NCBI GenBank assembly: GCA_963799455.1
Contig: CAWCXF010000007.1
Coordinates: 806,001 to 870,000 of the forward strand
Direction of reading: 5' to 3'
DNA: 64,000 bases
Origin: CAWCXF01 sp963799455
GTDB taxonomy: Bacteria > Pseudomonadota > Alphaproteobacteria > Rhodobacterales > Rhodobacteraceae
Shown here: positions 27,794 to 36,303 of the stretch, one piece after another
Position numbering within the stretch: position 1 is the first letter of the stretch
How the letters are laid out: each line of letters begins with the position of its first letter
Position numbers and translations under genes: made by a program
Notes under the pieces: generated by a model
The model's input: the letters and a program-made list of their open reading frames with translations, nothing else
Told to the model about the DNA's origin: nothing
Databases searched by the model: none

Positions 27794-28055
27794 GCCCGTG
27801 CCCGACGCCGCGCGAGCGCCCGAGGCCGCGTCGCCGAAGGCCGCCTCGCCCGATGGGGCGGGCGCGGCGGCTCGCGCGCCGGGGACGCGCCCGGATGCCC
27901 GCCATGCGGGCTCCTCCGCTTCGGAGACGCACGGCGCCCCCGCCGCGGCGTCCGGCGTCGCGGCCGCGGGGTCGAGCGCCGTCGCCGCGCCGGCCCGCGC
28001 TCCCGACACGGGGTCGGGCGCTCCCGACACGGGGTCGGGCGCTCCGGGTAGGGCG

Positions 28056-29210
28056 ATGGTGCGGGCGGAAGCGGCGCGGATCCGGGCGGCGTTCGAGGCG
28101 ACGGGGGCCGAGCCCTTCGAGGCCGGCATCCTCCAGCCCGCCGGCCCGCTCCTCGACCTCTACGGCGAGGACATCCGCGCGCGCGCCTACGTCACCGCCG
28201 ACCCGCTCCTGGGCGAGCGGATGCTCAGGCCCGACTTCACCGTCGCGGTGGCGCGCGCGCATCTGGCGCGGGGGGCGGCCGCGGCACGCTACGCTTATGC
28301 CGGCGAGGTGTTCCGCCGCCAGGAGGTGCCGGGCCGGCCCTCCGAGTATCTCCAGGTCGGGCTGGAGATCCTCGACCCCGCCGACCCGCCCGCGCGCGAC
28401 GCCGAGGTCTTCGCGGCCGTCCTGGCTGCCTGCGACGGCGTGCCCGTCGAGGCGGTGACGGGCGACATGGGGCTCTTGATGGCGGCGGTGCGCGGGCTCG
28501 ATGCCTCCGAGCGGCGCCGCGCGATGCTGTTGCGCCACGTCTGGCGGCCCGCGCGCTTCCGCGCGCTGCTCGACCGCTTCGGGCGCGCCTCGGGCCGCGA
28601 GGTGCCGCCGGAGGAGGCGATCGCCGACGCCGGCCCCGAGATCGGCGAGCGCGGGCCGCGAGAGGTCGCGGCCCGCCTGCGCGCGCTGCGGCGGGACGGG
28701 GCCGAGCCGCCGCTGCCCGAGGCGCAGATCGAGGCGCTGGGCGCGCTCCTGGCGCTGCGGGGGCCCGCGGGCGCCGTGCTGGGCCGCCTGCGCGCGCTGG
28801 GCGCCGAACTGGCCGCGCTCGCGCCCGCCGCCGACGCCTTCGCGCGCCGCCTCGACGCGCTCGCGGCGCGCGGCGTCGACGCCGATGCGCTCGCCTTCGA
28901 GGCCTCGCTCGGGCACGCCACGATGGAGTATTACGACGGCTTCGTCTTCCAGCTCCGCGCCCGCGAACGGCCCGCCCCGGCGCCGGGGCGGCCCGGGCCG
29001 TCCCGCTCGCCCGATCCCGCCCATCGCGTCGAGCGCTCGGACCCCCTGGGCCCGTCGCGACACGACCGTCACGCCGCCGCGGCGCGGCCCGAGCGGCCGC
29101 CGATCGCCTCGGGCGGGCGCTACGACGCGCTGGTGCGCGCGCTCGGCGGGGACATCCCGGCGGTGGGCGCCATCCTGCGCCCGGCCGAGCTTCTGGCGGC
29201 GCGCGCGTGA
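28056..29210 (+). CDS. hisZ: ATP phosphoribosyltransferase regulatory subunit HisZ
   Basis: HisRS-like paralogue lacking aminoacylation; it partners short HisG in the first step of histidine synthesis. The HisZ N-terminus is clear: FEATGAEPFEAGILQPAGPL, GEDIRARAYVTADP, MLRPDFTVAVARAHL. The C-terminus keeps ASGGRYDALVRALGGDIPAV. ATG 28056 starts where homology starts. The frame is open back to GTG 27798, which would add 86 Ala/Pro/Gly-rich residues coded by DNA with a repeated acacggggtcgggcgctcc block; that start would sit 4 bp after hisS. There is also a Pro/Arg-rich insert near 28,970-29,100 before ASGGRYD. The stop overlaps the hisG start (GTGA). Confidence 0.9.
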   Translation: MVRAEAARIRAAFEATGAEPFEAGILQPAGPLLDLYGEDIRARAYVTADPLLGERMLRPDFTVAVARAHLARGAAAARYAYAGEVFRRQEVPGRPSEYLQVGLEILDPADPPARDAEVFAAVLAACDGVPVEAVTGDMGLLMAAVRGLDASERRRAMLLRHVWRPARFRALLDRFGRASGREVPPEEAIADAGPEIGERGPREVAARLRALRRDGAEPPLPEAQIEALGALLALRGPAGAVLGRLRALGAELAALAPAADAFARRLDALAARGVDADALAFEASLGHATMEYYDGFVFQLRARERPAPAPGRPGPSRSPDPAHRVERSDPLGPSRHDRHAAAARPERPPIASGGRYDALVRALGGDIPAVGAILRPAELLAARA

Positions 29211-29920
29211 GCCTGGTGCTGGGGCTGCCCTCCAAGGGCCGGCTGATGGAGGAGACCCTGGCCTGGCTCGCGGCGCGCGGCGTGGGGCTCGAGCGCTCGG
29301 ACGCGCGCGGCTACGCGGCGCGCGCGCGGGGCCTGCCGGGGATCGAGCCGCGGCTGCTGTCGGCCTCCGAGATCCCGCGCGAGCTGGCGATGGGCCGCAT
29401 CCATCTCGGCGTCACCGGCTCCGATCTGGTGCTGGAGCGGCTGGGGCGGGCGGGTCCGGTCGAGGCGCTGGCGCCGATGGGCTTCGGCCATGCCGACCTG
29501 GTGATCGCGGTGCCTGCCTTCTGGATCGACGTCGAGACGCTCGACGACCTCGACGACGCGGCCGCGGCCTTCCGCGCCCATCATGGCCGCCGGCTGCGCA
29601 TCGCCACCAAGTACCACCGGCTGGTGCGCGAGCATCTGCGGCGCGCGGGCGTCGCCGACTACGCGCTGGTGGACAGCCAGGGCGCCACGGAGGGCACGGT
29701 GGCCGCCGGCACGGCGGAGGCGGTGGCCGACATCACCTCCTCGGGCGAGACGCTGCGCGCCAACGGCCTGCGGCCGCTCTCGGACGGGCTCGTCCACGCG
29801 AGCCAGGCGACGCTGTGGCGCTCGGCCGCGGCGGAGTGGGGCGGGTGCGCGCTCGGCGCCCTGGCGGAGCTGCGCAGGCGGATGGAGGAGGCCGAGGCCC
29901 CCGCGACGGGCTCCGTCTGA
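29207..29920 (+). CDS. hisG: ATP phosphoribosyltransferase, short form HisG
   Basis: A 237-residue catalytic subunit that condenses ATP and PRPP. Its short length, without the C-terminal regulatory domain, means it needs HisZ. Landmarks are LGLPSKGRLMEETLAWLA, HLGVTGSDLVLERLG, RIATKYHRLVREHLRRAGV and the PRPP loop region DSQGATEGTVAAGTAEAVAD. The GTG start at 29207 overlaps the hisZ stop by 4 bp. Confidence 0.95.
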   Translation: MSLVLGLPSKGRLMEETLAWLAARGVGLERSDARGYAARARGLPGIEPRLLSASEIPRELAMGRIHLGVTGSDLVLERLGRAGPVEALAPMGFGHADLVIAVPAFWIDVETLDDLDDAAAAFRAHHGRRLRIATKYHRLVREHLRRAGVADYALVDSQGATEGTVAAGTAEAVADITSSGETLRANGLRPLSDGLVHASQATLWRSAAAEWGGCALGALAELRRRMEEAEAPATGSV

Positions 29921-29990
29921 CCGTCGCGGCAGGCCCCGCGGGCGCCGAGGGATCGGATCGGCGTGCGGGGCCTGCCGTCGCCGGGCCCAG

Positions 29991-30074
29991 CCCCGATCGA
30001 CCCGCCCCGATCGACCCGCCCCGATCGACCCGCCCCGATCGACCCGCCCCGATCGACCCGCCCCGATCGACCCG
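29991..30074. repeat. 14-bp tandem repeat, six perfect copies
   Basis: Six perfect head-to-tail copies of ccccgatcgacccg fill 84 bp between hisG and the convergent DUF1489 gene. Each unit contains the palindrome cgatcg. It is the longest perfect array in the window. Confidence 0.95.
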
Positions 30075-30090
30075 CGTGGAGCCCCGCCGC

Positions 30091-30522
30091 TCACAGCACC
30101 CCGATCTCGCTCAGCGCCGCGGCGAGCGAGGGCGGCAGGGCGGGCTCGCCCGCGCGGTCGGGGCCGAGGTCGCGCGGCGCGTCCTCGGGCGCGAGGTAGC
30201 GCCAGCCCTGGAACGGGCGCCTCGGCTGGGGCGCGGTGCGCACGAGCACGGGGTCGAGCACCAGCCCGCAGCGGCGCACCCCGTCCTCGCGCACCACCTC
30301 CTCGAGTCCGACGATGCGCTGGCGCGCCGCCACCACGCCGCGGATCACCCAGTAGATCGAGCCGCCCGCGAGGATCTCGGCCTCGCGCTTGGGCCACATC
30401 CGGGTGACGTGGCGCGGACGGCCCGTCGCGCTGCGCACCTGCGGCCGGCGCTGCCATGCCTCCAGGCCCTCGACCGACTCGGTGCCCACCGACAGCTTGA
30501 GGATGTTGACGTGAGCGCCCAT
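30091..30522 (-). CDS. DUF1489 family protein
   Basis: A 143-residue soluble protein of unknown function conserved in alphaproteobacteria. It begins NILKLSVGTESVEGLEAWQ, the family's usual opening, and contains HVTRMWPKREAEILAGGSIY and the basic core RPFQGWRYLAPEDAPRDL. ATG 30522 has GGAGGGG just upstream. It is convergent with hisG across the 14-bp repeat array. Confidence 0.85.
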   Translation of the reverse strand: MGAHVNILKLSVGTESVEGLEAWQRRPQVRSATGRPRHVTRMWPKREAEILAGGSIYWVIRGVVAARQRIVGLEEVVREDGVRRCGLVLDPVLVRTAPQPRRPFQGWRYLAPEDAPRDLGPDRAGEPALPPSLAAALSEIGVL

Positions 30523-30999
30523 CGCCCCTCCGAGACTAGCGGGCCGTCGGCCCCCCGCAAGCGTTGACCGTCCGCGGCGCCGATCCTACCATCCGGGACC
30601 GCCGGCGCCAGGGAGCCCCTCCATCTTCGACAGGCTTTCCTCGCCGTCCCGCGCGACGACCCGCGCGAGCGGCGCCGCGCCCGGGCCGCGTCGCGGCCCT
30701 GCGCGATGCTCTCGCTCCGGGTGGCGGGTCCGCCGGGCGCGGCGTCCCGCCCCCCGCCGCCCGGCTGGGTCCGCTTCGCCGGCCGCCGAGCGGGGCCGTT
30801 CCGGGGCGCGGGGATCCTCGAGCCGCGGCCGAGCGAGGCGTCGGCGGCCCGACGGGCGCGGGCGGGGCGTGGAGGCCCCGCGAAGAGCCATGCGCTCCCC
30901 ATCGCGCCTGCCGCCCGGCCGCCATCGACGCCGCGCCGGGTCTCGCACCCGCAGGCGCCATCGCTCGCTCACCCCCTCTCGGCCGGCAGGGATGACGCC
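30523..30999. other. 477-bp gene-free stretch
   Basis: It separates the DUF1489 gene from the glycosyltransferase. An open frame runs into the glycosyltransferase from 30,706, but its translation is Arg/Pro-rich without homology, so I treat it as non-coding. No other signal is seen. Confidence 0.4.
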
Positions 31000-31974
31000 G
31001 TGGAGCTGACCTCCTCGGAGCCTGCGCGGCACTCCCGCGCCGTCGTCATGGTGGCCGATGCGGCCTACGCGCCCTTCGCCGCCTGCCTCGGGGCGTCGAT
31101 CCGGGCGTCGCACCCCGAGCGCGACTTCGACGTCTGCCTCGTGCTCGCCGATGGGGCGGAGGCGCCCAGCGTCCAGGGCCTGCGGACGATGCGCGCCGAA
31201 GGCGCCAACCCCTTCGCGCGCAGCGTGCTGCGGGAGGAGCGGCGTTCCCACGTGTCGTATCTGCGCGTGCTGCTGCCGTCGCTGCTGGGCTCCGACTACG
31301 GCCGCATCCTCTACCTCGACACGGACATCCATCTGGAGCGCGGGGATCTCGGGACGCTCCTGTCCGCGGACCTCCACGCGGAAGCGGTGGGCGCGGTGCG
31401 CGACCAGAAGCAGTGGCGCACGCCCGGGCGCGTGCCGACCGAGTTCAAGCGCCTCGGCTGGTCCAACACGCGATACCTCAACTCCGGGGTGCTGCTCCTC
31501 GACACGGCGCGCTTCGAGGCCGAGCGCCTGGGCGAGCGGATCGTCGAGGCCGCGACGGACCCCCGCTTCGCGCGGGGCCACACGCTCTACGACCAGTCGG
31601 TGATCAACGTGGCGCTGCGCGGCCGATGGACCGAGATCTCGCCGGTGTGGAACTGGCAATGGGGCCGCGCCACGCGCTTTCCGGCCGCCTACGCCGAGCC
31701 GCGGCTGGTGCACTTCACAGGCCGCCGAAAGCCCTGGCTCGATGTCGGGCGCGACTTCCCGCCGCGCTACCGCGCGCGCCCCCACGCGTTCCTGGCGGCC
31801 CACCTCCCCGACCACCCGGCGCTGGCCTCGCTCGACCCGGTGGGCCGCGCCGAGCCCCGCGACCTCGGTGCGAGCCTCTTCACGAGCTGGCGCCGATGGC
31901 GCGCGACCGAGGCCTACCTCGCCCGCTTCCCGCTGGCGACGACGACGCATCCGCCGGAGGTCGGGGCGCGGTAG
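31000..31974 (+). CDS. glycosyltransferase family 8-like protein
   Basis: A 324-residue GT-A glycosyltransferase. The opening VVMVADAAYAPFAACLGASI is the nucleotide-sugar pocket of GT8 enzymes. The metal-binding DxD motif is RILYLDTDIHLE. NTRYLNSGVLLLDTARF, the helix TLYDQSVINVALRGRW and the late LVHFTGRRKPW are also typical. GTG 31000 has CAGGGA about 8 nt upstream and begins just before homology. It probably transfers a sugar to a lipopolysaccharide core or surface glycan; the acceptor is unknown. It is convergent with the NUDIX gene. Confidence 0.86.
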   Translation: MELTSSEPARHSRAVVMVADAAYAPFAACLGASIRASHPERDFDVCLVLADGAEAPSVQGLRTMRAEGANPFARSVLREERRSHVSYLRVLLPSLLGSDYGRILYLDTDIHLERGDLGTLLSADLHAEAVGAVRDQKQWRTPGRVPTEFKRLGWSNTRYLNSGVLLLDTARFEAERLGERIVEAATDPRFARGHTLYDQSVINVALRGRWTEISPVWNWQWGRATRFPAAYAEPRLVHFTGRRKPWLDVGRDFPPRYRARPHAFLAAHLPDHPALASLDPVGRAEPRDLGASLFTSWRRWRATEAYLARFPLATTTHPPEVGAR

Positions 31975-31992
31975 CGTCGCCCGGCGCCGGCG

Positions 31993-32460
31993 TCACATGC
32001 CGCGAGGCGCGGCGGCCATGTCGGAGGCGAAGGCGGCGGGGGCCTCGCGGCGCCAGGCGGGCAGGACCGCGAGCAGCGCCCTGGGGTGGAAGTCCACTCG
32101 CGCCAGCTCGCCGAGCGCGATCCAGACGAACGCGACGTGGTCCTCCAGCGAGGGCACCGGGTCGCCGGCGCGAAGCCCGTCCACGGTCGCGCTCAGCACG
32201 ATGTCGATGTGGTGATGGCGTTCGCCCTCGATCCACGAATGCTCGACGACGCCGAGCGCGCCCCGGATCCGCAGCCTGGCGCGGGCGAGGCCGGTCTCCT
32301 CCTCCAGCTCGCGGCCCGCCGCGCGCTCGGCCGATTCGCCGGGCTCTATCCCGCCGCCGGGGAGGAACAGATGGCCCCGCGCGCGGTCGCGGGTCAGCAG
32401 GAGCCGCCCGCCGTCCTCGACGTGCAGTCGGGCCACGGCGCGGATCGGGGGCGCGCTCAC
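31993..32460 (-). CDS. NUDIX hydrolase
   Basis: A 155-residue nucleoside-diphosphate-X hydrolase. The full NUDIX box is visible: GGGIEPGESAERAAGRELEE followed by ETGL, which holds the catalytic Mg-binding glutamates. Its GTG start at 32460 overlaps the stop of the upstream glycosyltransferase (GTGA), so they are co-expressed. It may clear nucleotide sugars or sanitise nucleotides; the substrate is not readable from sequence. Confidence 0.88.
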   Translation of the reverse strand: MSAPPIRAVARLHVEDGGRLLLTRDRARGHLFLPGGGIEPGESAERAAGRELEEETGLARARLRIRGALGVVEHSWIEGERHHHIDIVLSATVDGLRAGDPVPSLEDHVAFVWIALGELARVDFHPRALLAVLPAWRREAPAAFASDMAAAPRGM

Positions 32461-33257
32461 TCCCGCCACGCCTCCGCCACCCAGGGGGACGGCTTGACGT
32501 AGTGCCTCAGGTGCTCCCAGCGGGTCTCGTGGCGCCGCCCGTCGGCGAGCGCGCGCAGGTGATCGAGCGGCCCCGAGGTCGAGACCTCGGCCCGCCAGCG
32601 CCCGGCGATGGCGTCGGGCGGGTTGAGCGGCCCGGGGAACAGCACGACCTTCGCGTCGGGCCGCCTCGGCGCGCGGACGTAGTTGAGCGGGAACTGCGGC
32701 ACGCAGTGCCACTTGAACACCGCCACCCAGCCACGCGGCCAGAACCTGACGCCGCCGGGCGCCATGCGCGACACGAAGCGCTGCTCGAAGCGGTAGCGGT
32801 CGGCGGTCCCTTGCGGGTCGGCGAGGAACGCCTCGCGCAGAGGGGCCAGCGCGCCCACCGGCATGCGGTAGATCGAGGTCTGGCCGAGCTTCTCGAACGG
32901 CGTGTTGGGGTTGCGCGCGAGGATCACGTCCGAGGGATCCCCGTGGTCGAAGAAGCCCGAGAGGTTCGAGAGCACCACCACGTCGAGGTCGAGGAACAGC
33001 ACCGGCCCCGCGAGGCCGCCGAGCCCGTCGGCCCAGAGCCGCGACTTGCCCCAGATGCCGCGGGTGCGCGTGGGCGGCTCGCAGCCCAGATCGGGCAGGG
33101 GCATGGGCTCGACGCCCTCGCGCAGGCCGCTCGGATCGTCGGTGAAGCATATGAGGCGGAAGGGGCCTTCGAGGTGACGCGAGACCATGCCGTGCAGGCG
33201 GTTGACGTAGTCGGGGCCGTACTTCTCCCCCCAGCGGATGCAGATCACCTGGCGCAT
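32457..33257 (-). CDS. putative glycosyltransferase (GT-A type)
   Basis: A 266-residue protein that opens QVICIRWGEKYGPDYVNRLH, typical of a conserved bacterial glycosyltransferase-like family. It has a DxD-type motif in GPVLFLDLDVVVLSNLSGFF and a conserved RIWGKSRLWADGL-like stretch (GIWGKSRLWADGLGG). ATG 33257 is where homology begins; an in-frame extension to 33383 is Cys/Arg/Ser-rich and unsupported. It is translationally coupled to the NUDIX gene. A role in surface glycan assembly is likely from the neighbouring GT8-like and sulfotransferase genes. Confidence 0.78.
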   Translation of the reverse strand: MRQVICIRWGEKYGPDYVNRLHGMVSRHLEGPFRLICFTDDPSGLREGVEPMPLPDLGCEPPTRTRGIWGKSRLWADGLGGLAGPVLFLDLDVVVLSNLSGFFDHGDPSDVILARNPNTPFEKLGQTSIYRMPVGALAPLREAFLADPQGTADRYRFEQRFVSRMAPGGVRFWPRGWVAVFKWHCVPQFPLNYVRAPRRPDAKVVLFPGPLNPPDAIAGRWRAEVSTSGPLDHLRALADGRRHETRWEHLRHYVKPSPWVAEAWRE

Positions 33258-33470
33258 CAGGCGCGGGTGCCAGAGCGCGGAGGCGGGCGCAACGCGATCG
33301 CATGGCGAGCAGGACGTGGAGGTGCATCCGGGAGCCACCGGCCGTCGGTTGAACGAAGCGCGCCGACCCCCGAAGTCGGTCAAGAGCGCATGTCCACCTC
33401 GAACGACGGCTGATCTCTATCATCAGGCGCTGCCGGAACGATTCTTTGAACTACGACGGAGATCCAAAGC

Positions 33471-34257
33471 ATGAACACCCAGACCGATGAGGCATTCGCC
33501 AGGACGCTTCTGGAGAAATACTACGGCAGAACATCGAAAGAGCCCGTGTCGATCGAGTTGTGCCGAAACGATCCACCCGACCTGATCGTTCGGCGATTGC
33601 GAGAGGAGATTTGGGGCGTGGAGGTGACGTGCGTGTACGACCAGGCGCAGTGGATCGGACGCGGAAGTGCGCCGGATTCGTCGAAAAGTGTTTCCGAAGC
33701 GCTGATAAGCTTTGGAGATCAAGTGGGCGACGACACCCGCGATATCACGAAGCAAAACTACACACTTTTTCTCTCCGGCCCTAGCCCGGGTACTCGCGCG
33801 GGACGAACCGTTGCGCCAGCAAGCGTTCCCCGTGTGGAAAGACGAGGTAAGGGGAAAGATACGCGCACATGTCGCAGGCAATAGGCCAGACAAGCTGGAA
33901 GGGCTGGGCTTTACACTTCAACCCGGTGGCCCAGGGACCAGGTGGTTGGTCATGGGGGGAGCGGGGGTTCACCTCGTCGAGCAAACTCTCCATGCAGCCT
34001 TGGAGCTGGCGTTTGAAAAGAAGAGGAACGCCTTGCCATCCTGGAAAGCCGTTTGCTCCAAGCGCTGGATTCTGATGCTCAACTGCTATCTGCTTGCCAA
34101 TGACGAGGTCGCTGTGGCTCACATACGCCGTCTGCTGACGCAGTCAGGGCAAGCTGGGTTCGATGGTGTCTTCTGGAGTGGCATCAAGGATCGCAGCCTC
34201 ATTGCCGTGTCGGGATGGGAGAGCGATGATCCTGGGCGCGCGGATGCGGTCACATGA
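33471..34257 (+). pseudogene. frameshifted hypothetical gene, possible PD-(D/E)XK-like nuclease fold
   Basis: Two frames join into one sensible protein of ~261 residues: 33471 to about 33,785 in one frame, then about 33,785 to 34257 in the next. The total of 787 bases is one over a multiple of three. ATG 33471 has GGAGA about 8 nt upstream. The first part contains PPDLIVRRLREEIWGVEVTC, which fits the Asp ... Glu-x-Thr variant of the PD-(D/E)XK core. The second part has WKDEVRGKIRAHVAGNRPDK, WILMLNCYLLANDE and GFDGVFWSGIKDRSLIAVSG, a closing pattern seen in uncharacterised nuclease-like proteins. GC content is clearly below the rest of the window and codon choice differs, so recent transfer is likely. 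The fold assignment is tentative, and a sequencing error could explain the break. Confidence 0.55.
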
Positions 34258-34320
34258 CAGGAGGCTTCGGCCCATCGTCGCCGCGTGCCGGAGCGCCCGG
34301 CGAAGCGCAACCGCGGGCCG

Positions 34321-34941
34321 TCAAAGCGCGTCCGCCGCCTCGATCACCGCGTAGTCGTCGGCATACCATGTGCGCAACGCGTCGCGGGCCGTCTCCGACA
34401 GGTGGCGATCGACGCCGGGCGGGTTGCGGTGGGCGTGGAGGTCGTCGCGCGGCAGGCGCAGCGGCGAGGGCAGGCGGAGCAGGCGCGAGAGCCGCGCCAC
34501 GTCGCGGTCGAGCGTCTCGCAGCGGCCGACCATCAGCACGTCGGCGCGGCGCGCCAGCAGCGCCTCGGGCGGGCCGGTCCAGAGCGACTGCGGCGAGCGG
34601 ATGTGCTCGATGCCCTCCATGGCGGCCTGCGCGGCCGGATCGGCGCGGGTCGCCTCGGCGAGCGCGTTCGGCGTCTCGAAGCGCTCGAACGCCGCGCGCT
34701 CGGCCTCGGACCACGCCCAGTCGTGGCGCGGACGGCCCCGCCGGCGGCGGCTGTGAAAGGCCGAGACGAACCGGTCGAGCGGATCGCGCAGGAAGAGGAA
34801 CGCCCGCTCGCCGGGCGCGAGATCCGACAGGCGCGTCTCGTGGTCGTGCAGGACGAGGCGCAGGCGCCCGGCCACCGGCGCCAGCGCGTGCTTGACGGCC
34901 GTCCCGCCCGTCTTGCCGATGTGCAGGAAGTGCGTGGGCAT
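34321..34941 (-). CDS. sulfotransferase family protein
   Basis: A 206-residue PAPS-dependent sulfotransferase-like protein. THFLHIGKTGGTAVKHAL at the N-terminus is the 5'-phosphosulfate loop; FLFLRDPLDRFVSAFHSRRR is the 3'-phosphate-binding motif. ATG 34941 starts at the conserved MPTHFLHIGKTGGT; upstream in-frame sequence has no homology. Sulfation of a surface glycan would fit the nearby glycosyltransferases. It is divergent from rpsD. Confidence 0.85.
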   Translation of the reverse strand: MPTHFLHIGKTGGTAVKHALAPVAGRLRLVLHDHETRLSDLAPGERAFLFLRDPLDRFVSAFHSRRRRGRPRHDWAWSEAERAAFERFETPNALAEATRADPAAQAAMEGIEHIRSPQSLWTGPPEALLARRADVLMVGRCETLDRDVARLSRLLRLPSPLRLPRDDLHAHRNPPGVDRHLSETARDALRTWYADDYAVIEAADAL

Positions 34942-35118
34942 CGCGGCTTGTCGCCCGGCCGAGGGGCGCCGGCAAGGGGCGCGCTTGACGCCGCGGGCGC
35001 GCAGGACTAGGCGAGCCGCCTTTGGTGTTGGCGGCCCCCGCGAGGGGAGGCCTGTCGCCCCGCCCGGATCCGGTTCGGGGGGGAGAGGACAACGCCCTCT
35101 CACGAGAGGAGATCAGCC

Positions 35119-35739
35119 GTGACCAAGCGCACCGCTGCCAAGTACAAGATCGACCGCCGCATGGGCGAGAACATCTGGGGCCGCCCGAAGTCGCCCGTCA
35201 ACCGCCGCGAGTACGGCCCCGGCCAGCACGGCCAGCGCCGCAAGGGCAAGATGTCGGACTTCGGCCTCCAGCTCCGCGCCAAGCAGAAGCTGAAGGGCTA
35301 CTACGGGGATCTGACCGAGAAGCAGTTCCGCCGCATCTTCGCCGAGGCCGAGCGGGTGCGCGGCGACACCGGCGAGAACCTCATCGCGCTCCTCGAGCGC
35401 CGCCTCGACGCGGTGGTCTACCGCGCCAAGTTCGTGCCCACCATCTTCGCCGCGCGCCAGTTCGTGAACCACGGCCACGTCACGGTGAACGGCAAGCGCG
35501 TCAACATCCCCTCCTACCGCGTGCGCGAGGGCGACGTGATCGCGGTGCGCGACCGCTCCAAGCAGATGGTCTCGGTGCTCGAGGCCGTCGGCCTGCCCGA
35601 GCGCGACGTGCCCGACTACATCGAGGCCGACCACTCCAGGATGACCGCGACCTTCGTGCGCTCGCCGGGCCTCACGGACGTGCCCTACGCCGTCCAGATG
35701 GAGCCCAACCTCGTCATCGAGTACTACGCCCAGAACTGA
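35119..35739 (+). CDS. rpsD: 30S ribosomal protein S4
   Basis: A 206-residue primary rRNA-binding protein of the small subunit. It opens TKRTAAKYKIDRRMGENIWG in the alphaproteobacterial way. The S4 RNA-binding domain is FVPTIFAARQFVNHGHVTVN followed by GKRVNIPSYRVREGD. It ends with the conserved PNLVIEYYAQN. GTG 35119 is preceded by AGAGGAGA. It is monocistronic here, as often in this order. Its last codons and stop form the first unit of a 12-bp tandem repeat that continues past the gene. Confidence 0.97.
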   Translation: MTKRTAAKYKIDRRMGENIWGRPKSPVNRREYGPGQHGQRRKGKMSDFGLQLRAKQKLKGYYGDLTEKQFRRIFAEAERVRGDTGENLIALLERRLDAVVYRAKFVPTIFAARQFVNHGHVTVNGKRVNIPSYRVREGDVIAVRDRSKQMVSVLEAVGLPERDVPDYIEADHSRMTATFVRSPGLTDVPYAVQMEPNLVIEYYAQN

Positions 35740-35787
35740 GCCCAGAACTGAGCCCAGAACTGAGCCCAGAACCGAGTCCGGAACCGA
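35728..35787. repeat. 12-bp tandem repeat starting inside the rpsD end
   Basis: gcccagaactga (Ala-Gln-Asn-stop) is present at 35728-35739, 35740-35751 and 35752-35763, followed by at least two decayed copies to 35787 and weaker ones to about 35,807. The first unit is the true C-terminus and stop codon of rpsD, so the gene's own end has been tandemly copied downstream. Confidence 0.92.
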
Positions 35788-36303
35788 ACCCGGAGCCGAG
35801 CCCAGGGCGCTGGGCCGCGGATCGGGGGCGTCCGGCCGCGAGGCCCGGCCCGCCTCGCGGTGTCGTGGGGCGCCATGTCCGCCTCGGCGGATCGCCTCGC
35901 CGCCAGGACGCGGCGCGCGGGGGGTGCGTGGTTCGCCTTGCGGTCCGGCGGGGCCGCTCGGCCCGGGACCGGTCGCGCGCCTCACGAAGGAGGCGCACCG
36001 CGGCCCCGGCCGGGCCGGCCGGGGCCGAGCGAACCCCTCGCCGCGGCCCCCACGATCTGCCGGGTGCGCCGATCGCTGGGCCGCGCCGACGGGCCGATGC
36101 GGCCCGGGTGCTGGGGAGGGCGACGGGCCCTGCCCCTCCGACGCCGATCCCCGGTGGATGGCGGGGCTCCGCCGCCCCGTGATCCCGAGCGCGCGGGGCC
36201 GAGCCGTCCCGGCGCCGCCTCTCCTTGACGCCGTGACGGCCCCGCGCCACACGGGATGCACGTCGTCGCGGCACCCGCCGTCGCCGGTGCCCGGGGGAGA
36301 TCC
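35740..36303. other. 564-bp stretch between rpsD and hisC
   Basis: After the 12-bp repeat, GC-rich sequence with no gene I can support on either strand. The hisC ribosome binding site (gggggaga) is at its end. No terminator with a clear stem was found. Confidence 0.4.

Noticed and set aside
29991..30074. Possible CRISPR array in the 14-bp repeats
   Set aside because: The repeats are directly adjacent with no spacers and the unit is too short; no cas gene is nearby.
30706..30999. 98-residue N-terminal extension of the GT8-like glycosyltransferase
   Set aside because: Arg/Pro-rich without homology; GTG 31000 has a ribosome binding site and lies at the start of the conserved region.
33258..33470. 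tRNA or attachment site at the edge of the AT-richer island
   Set aside because: Short TTCGAA-like and cctcgaac pieces occur, but no cloverleaf can be folded and no flanking direct repeat was found.
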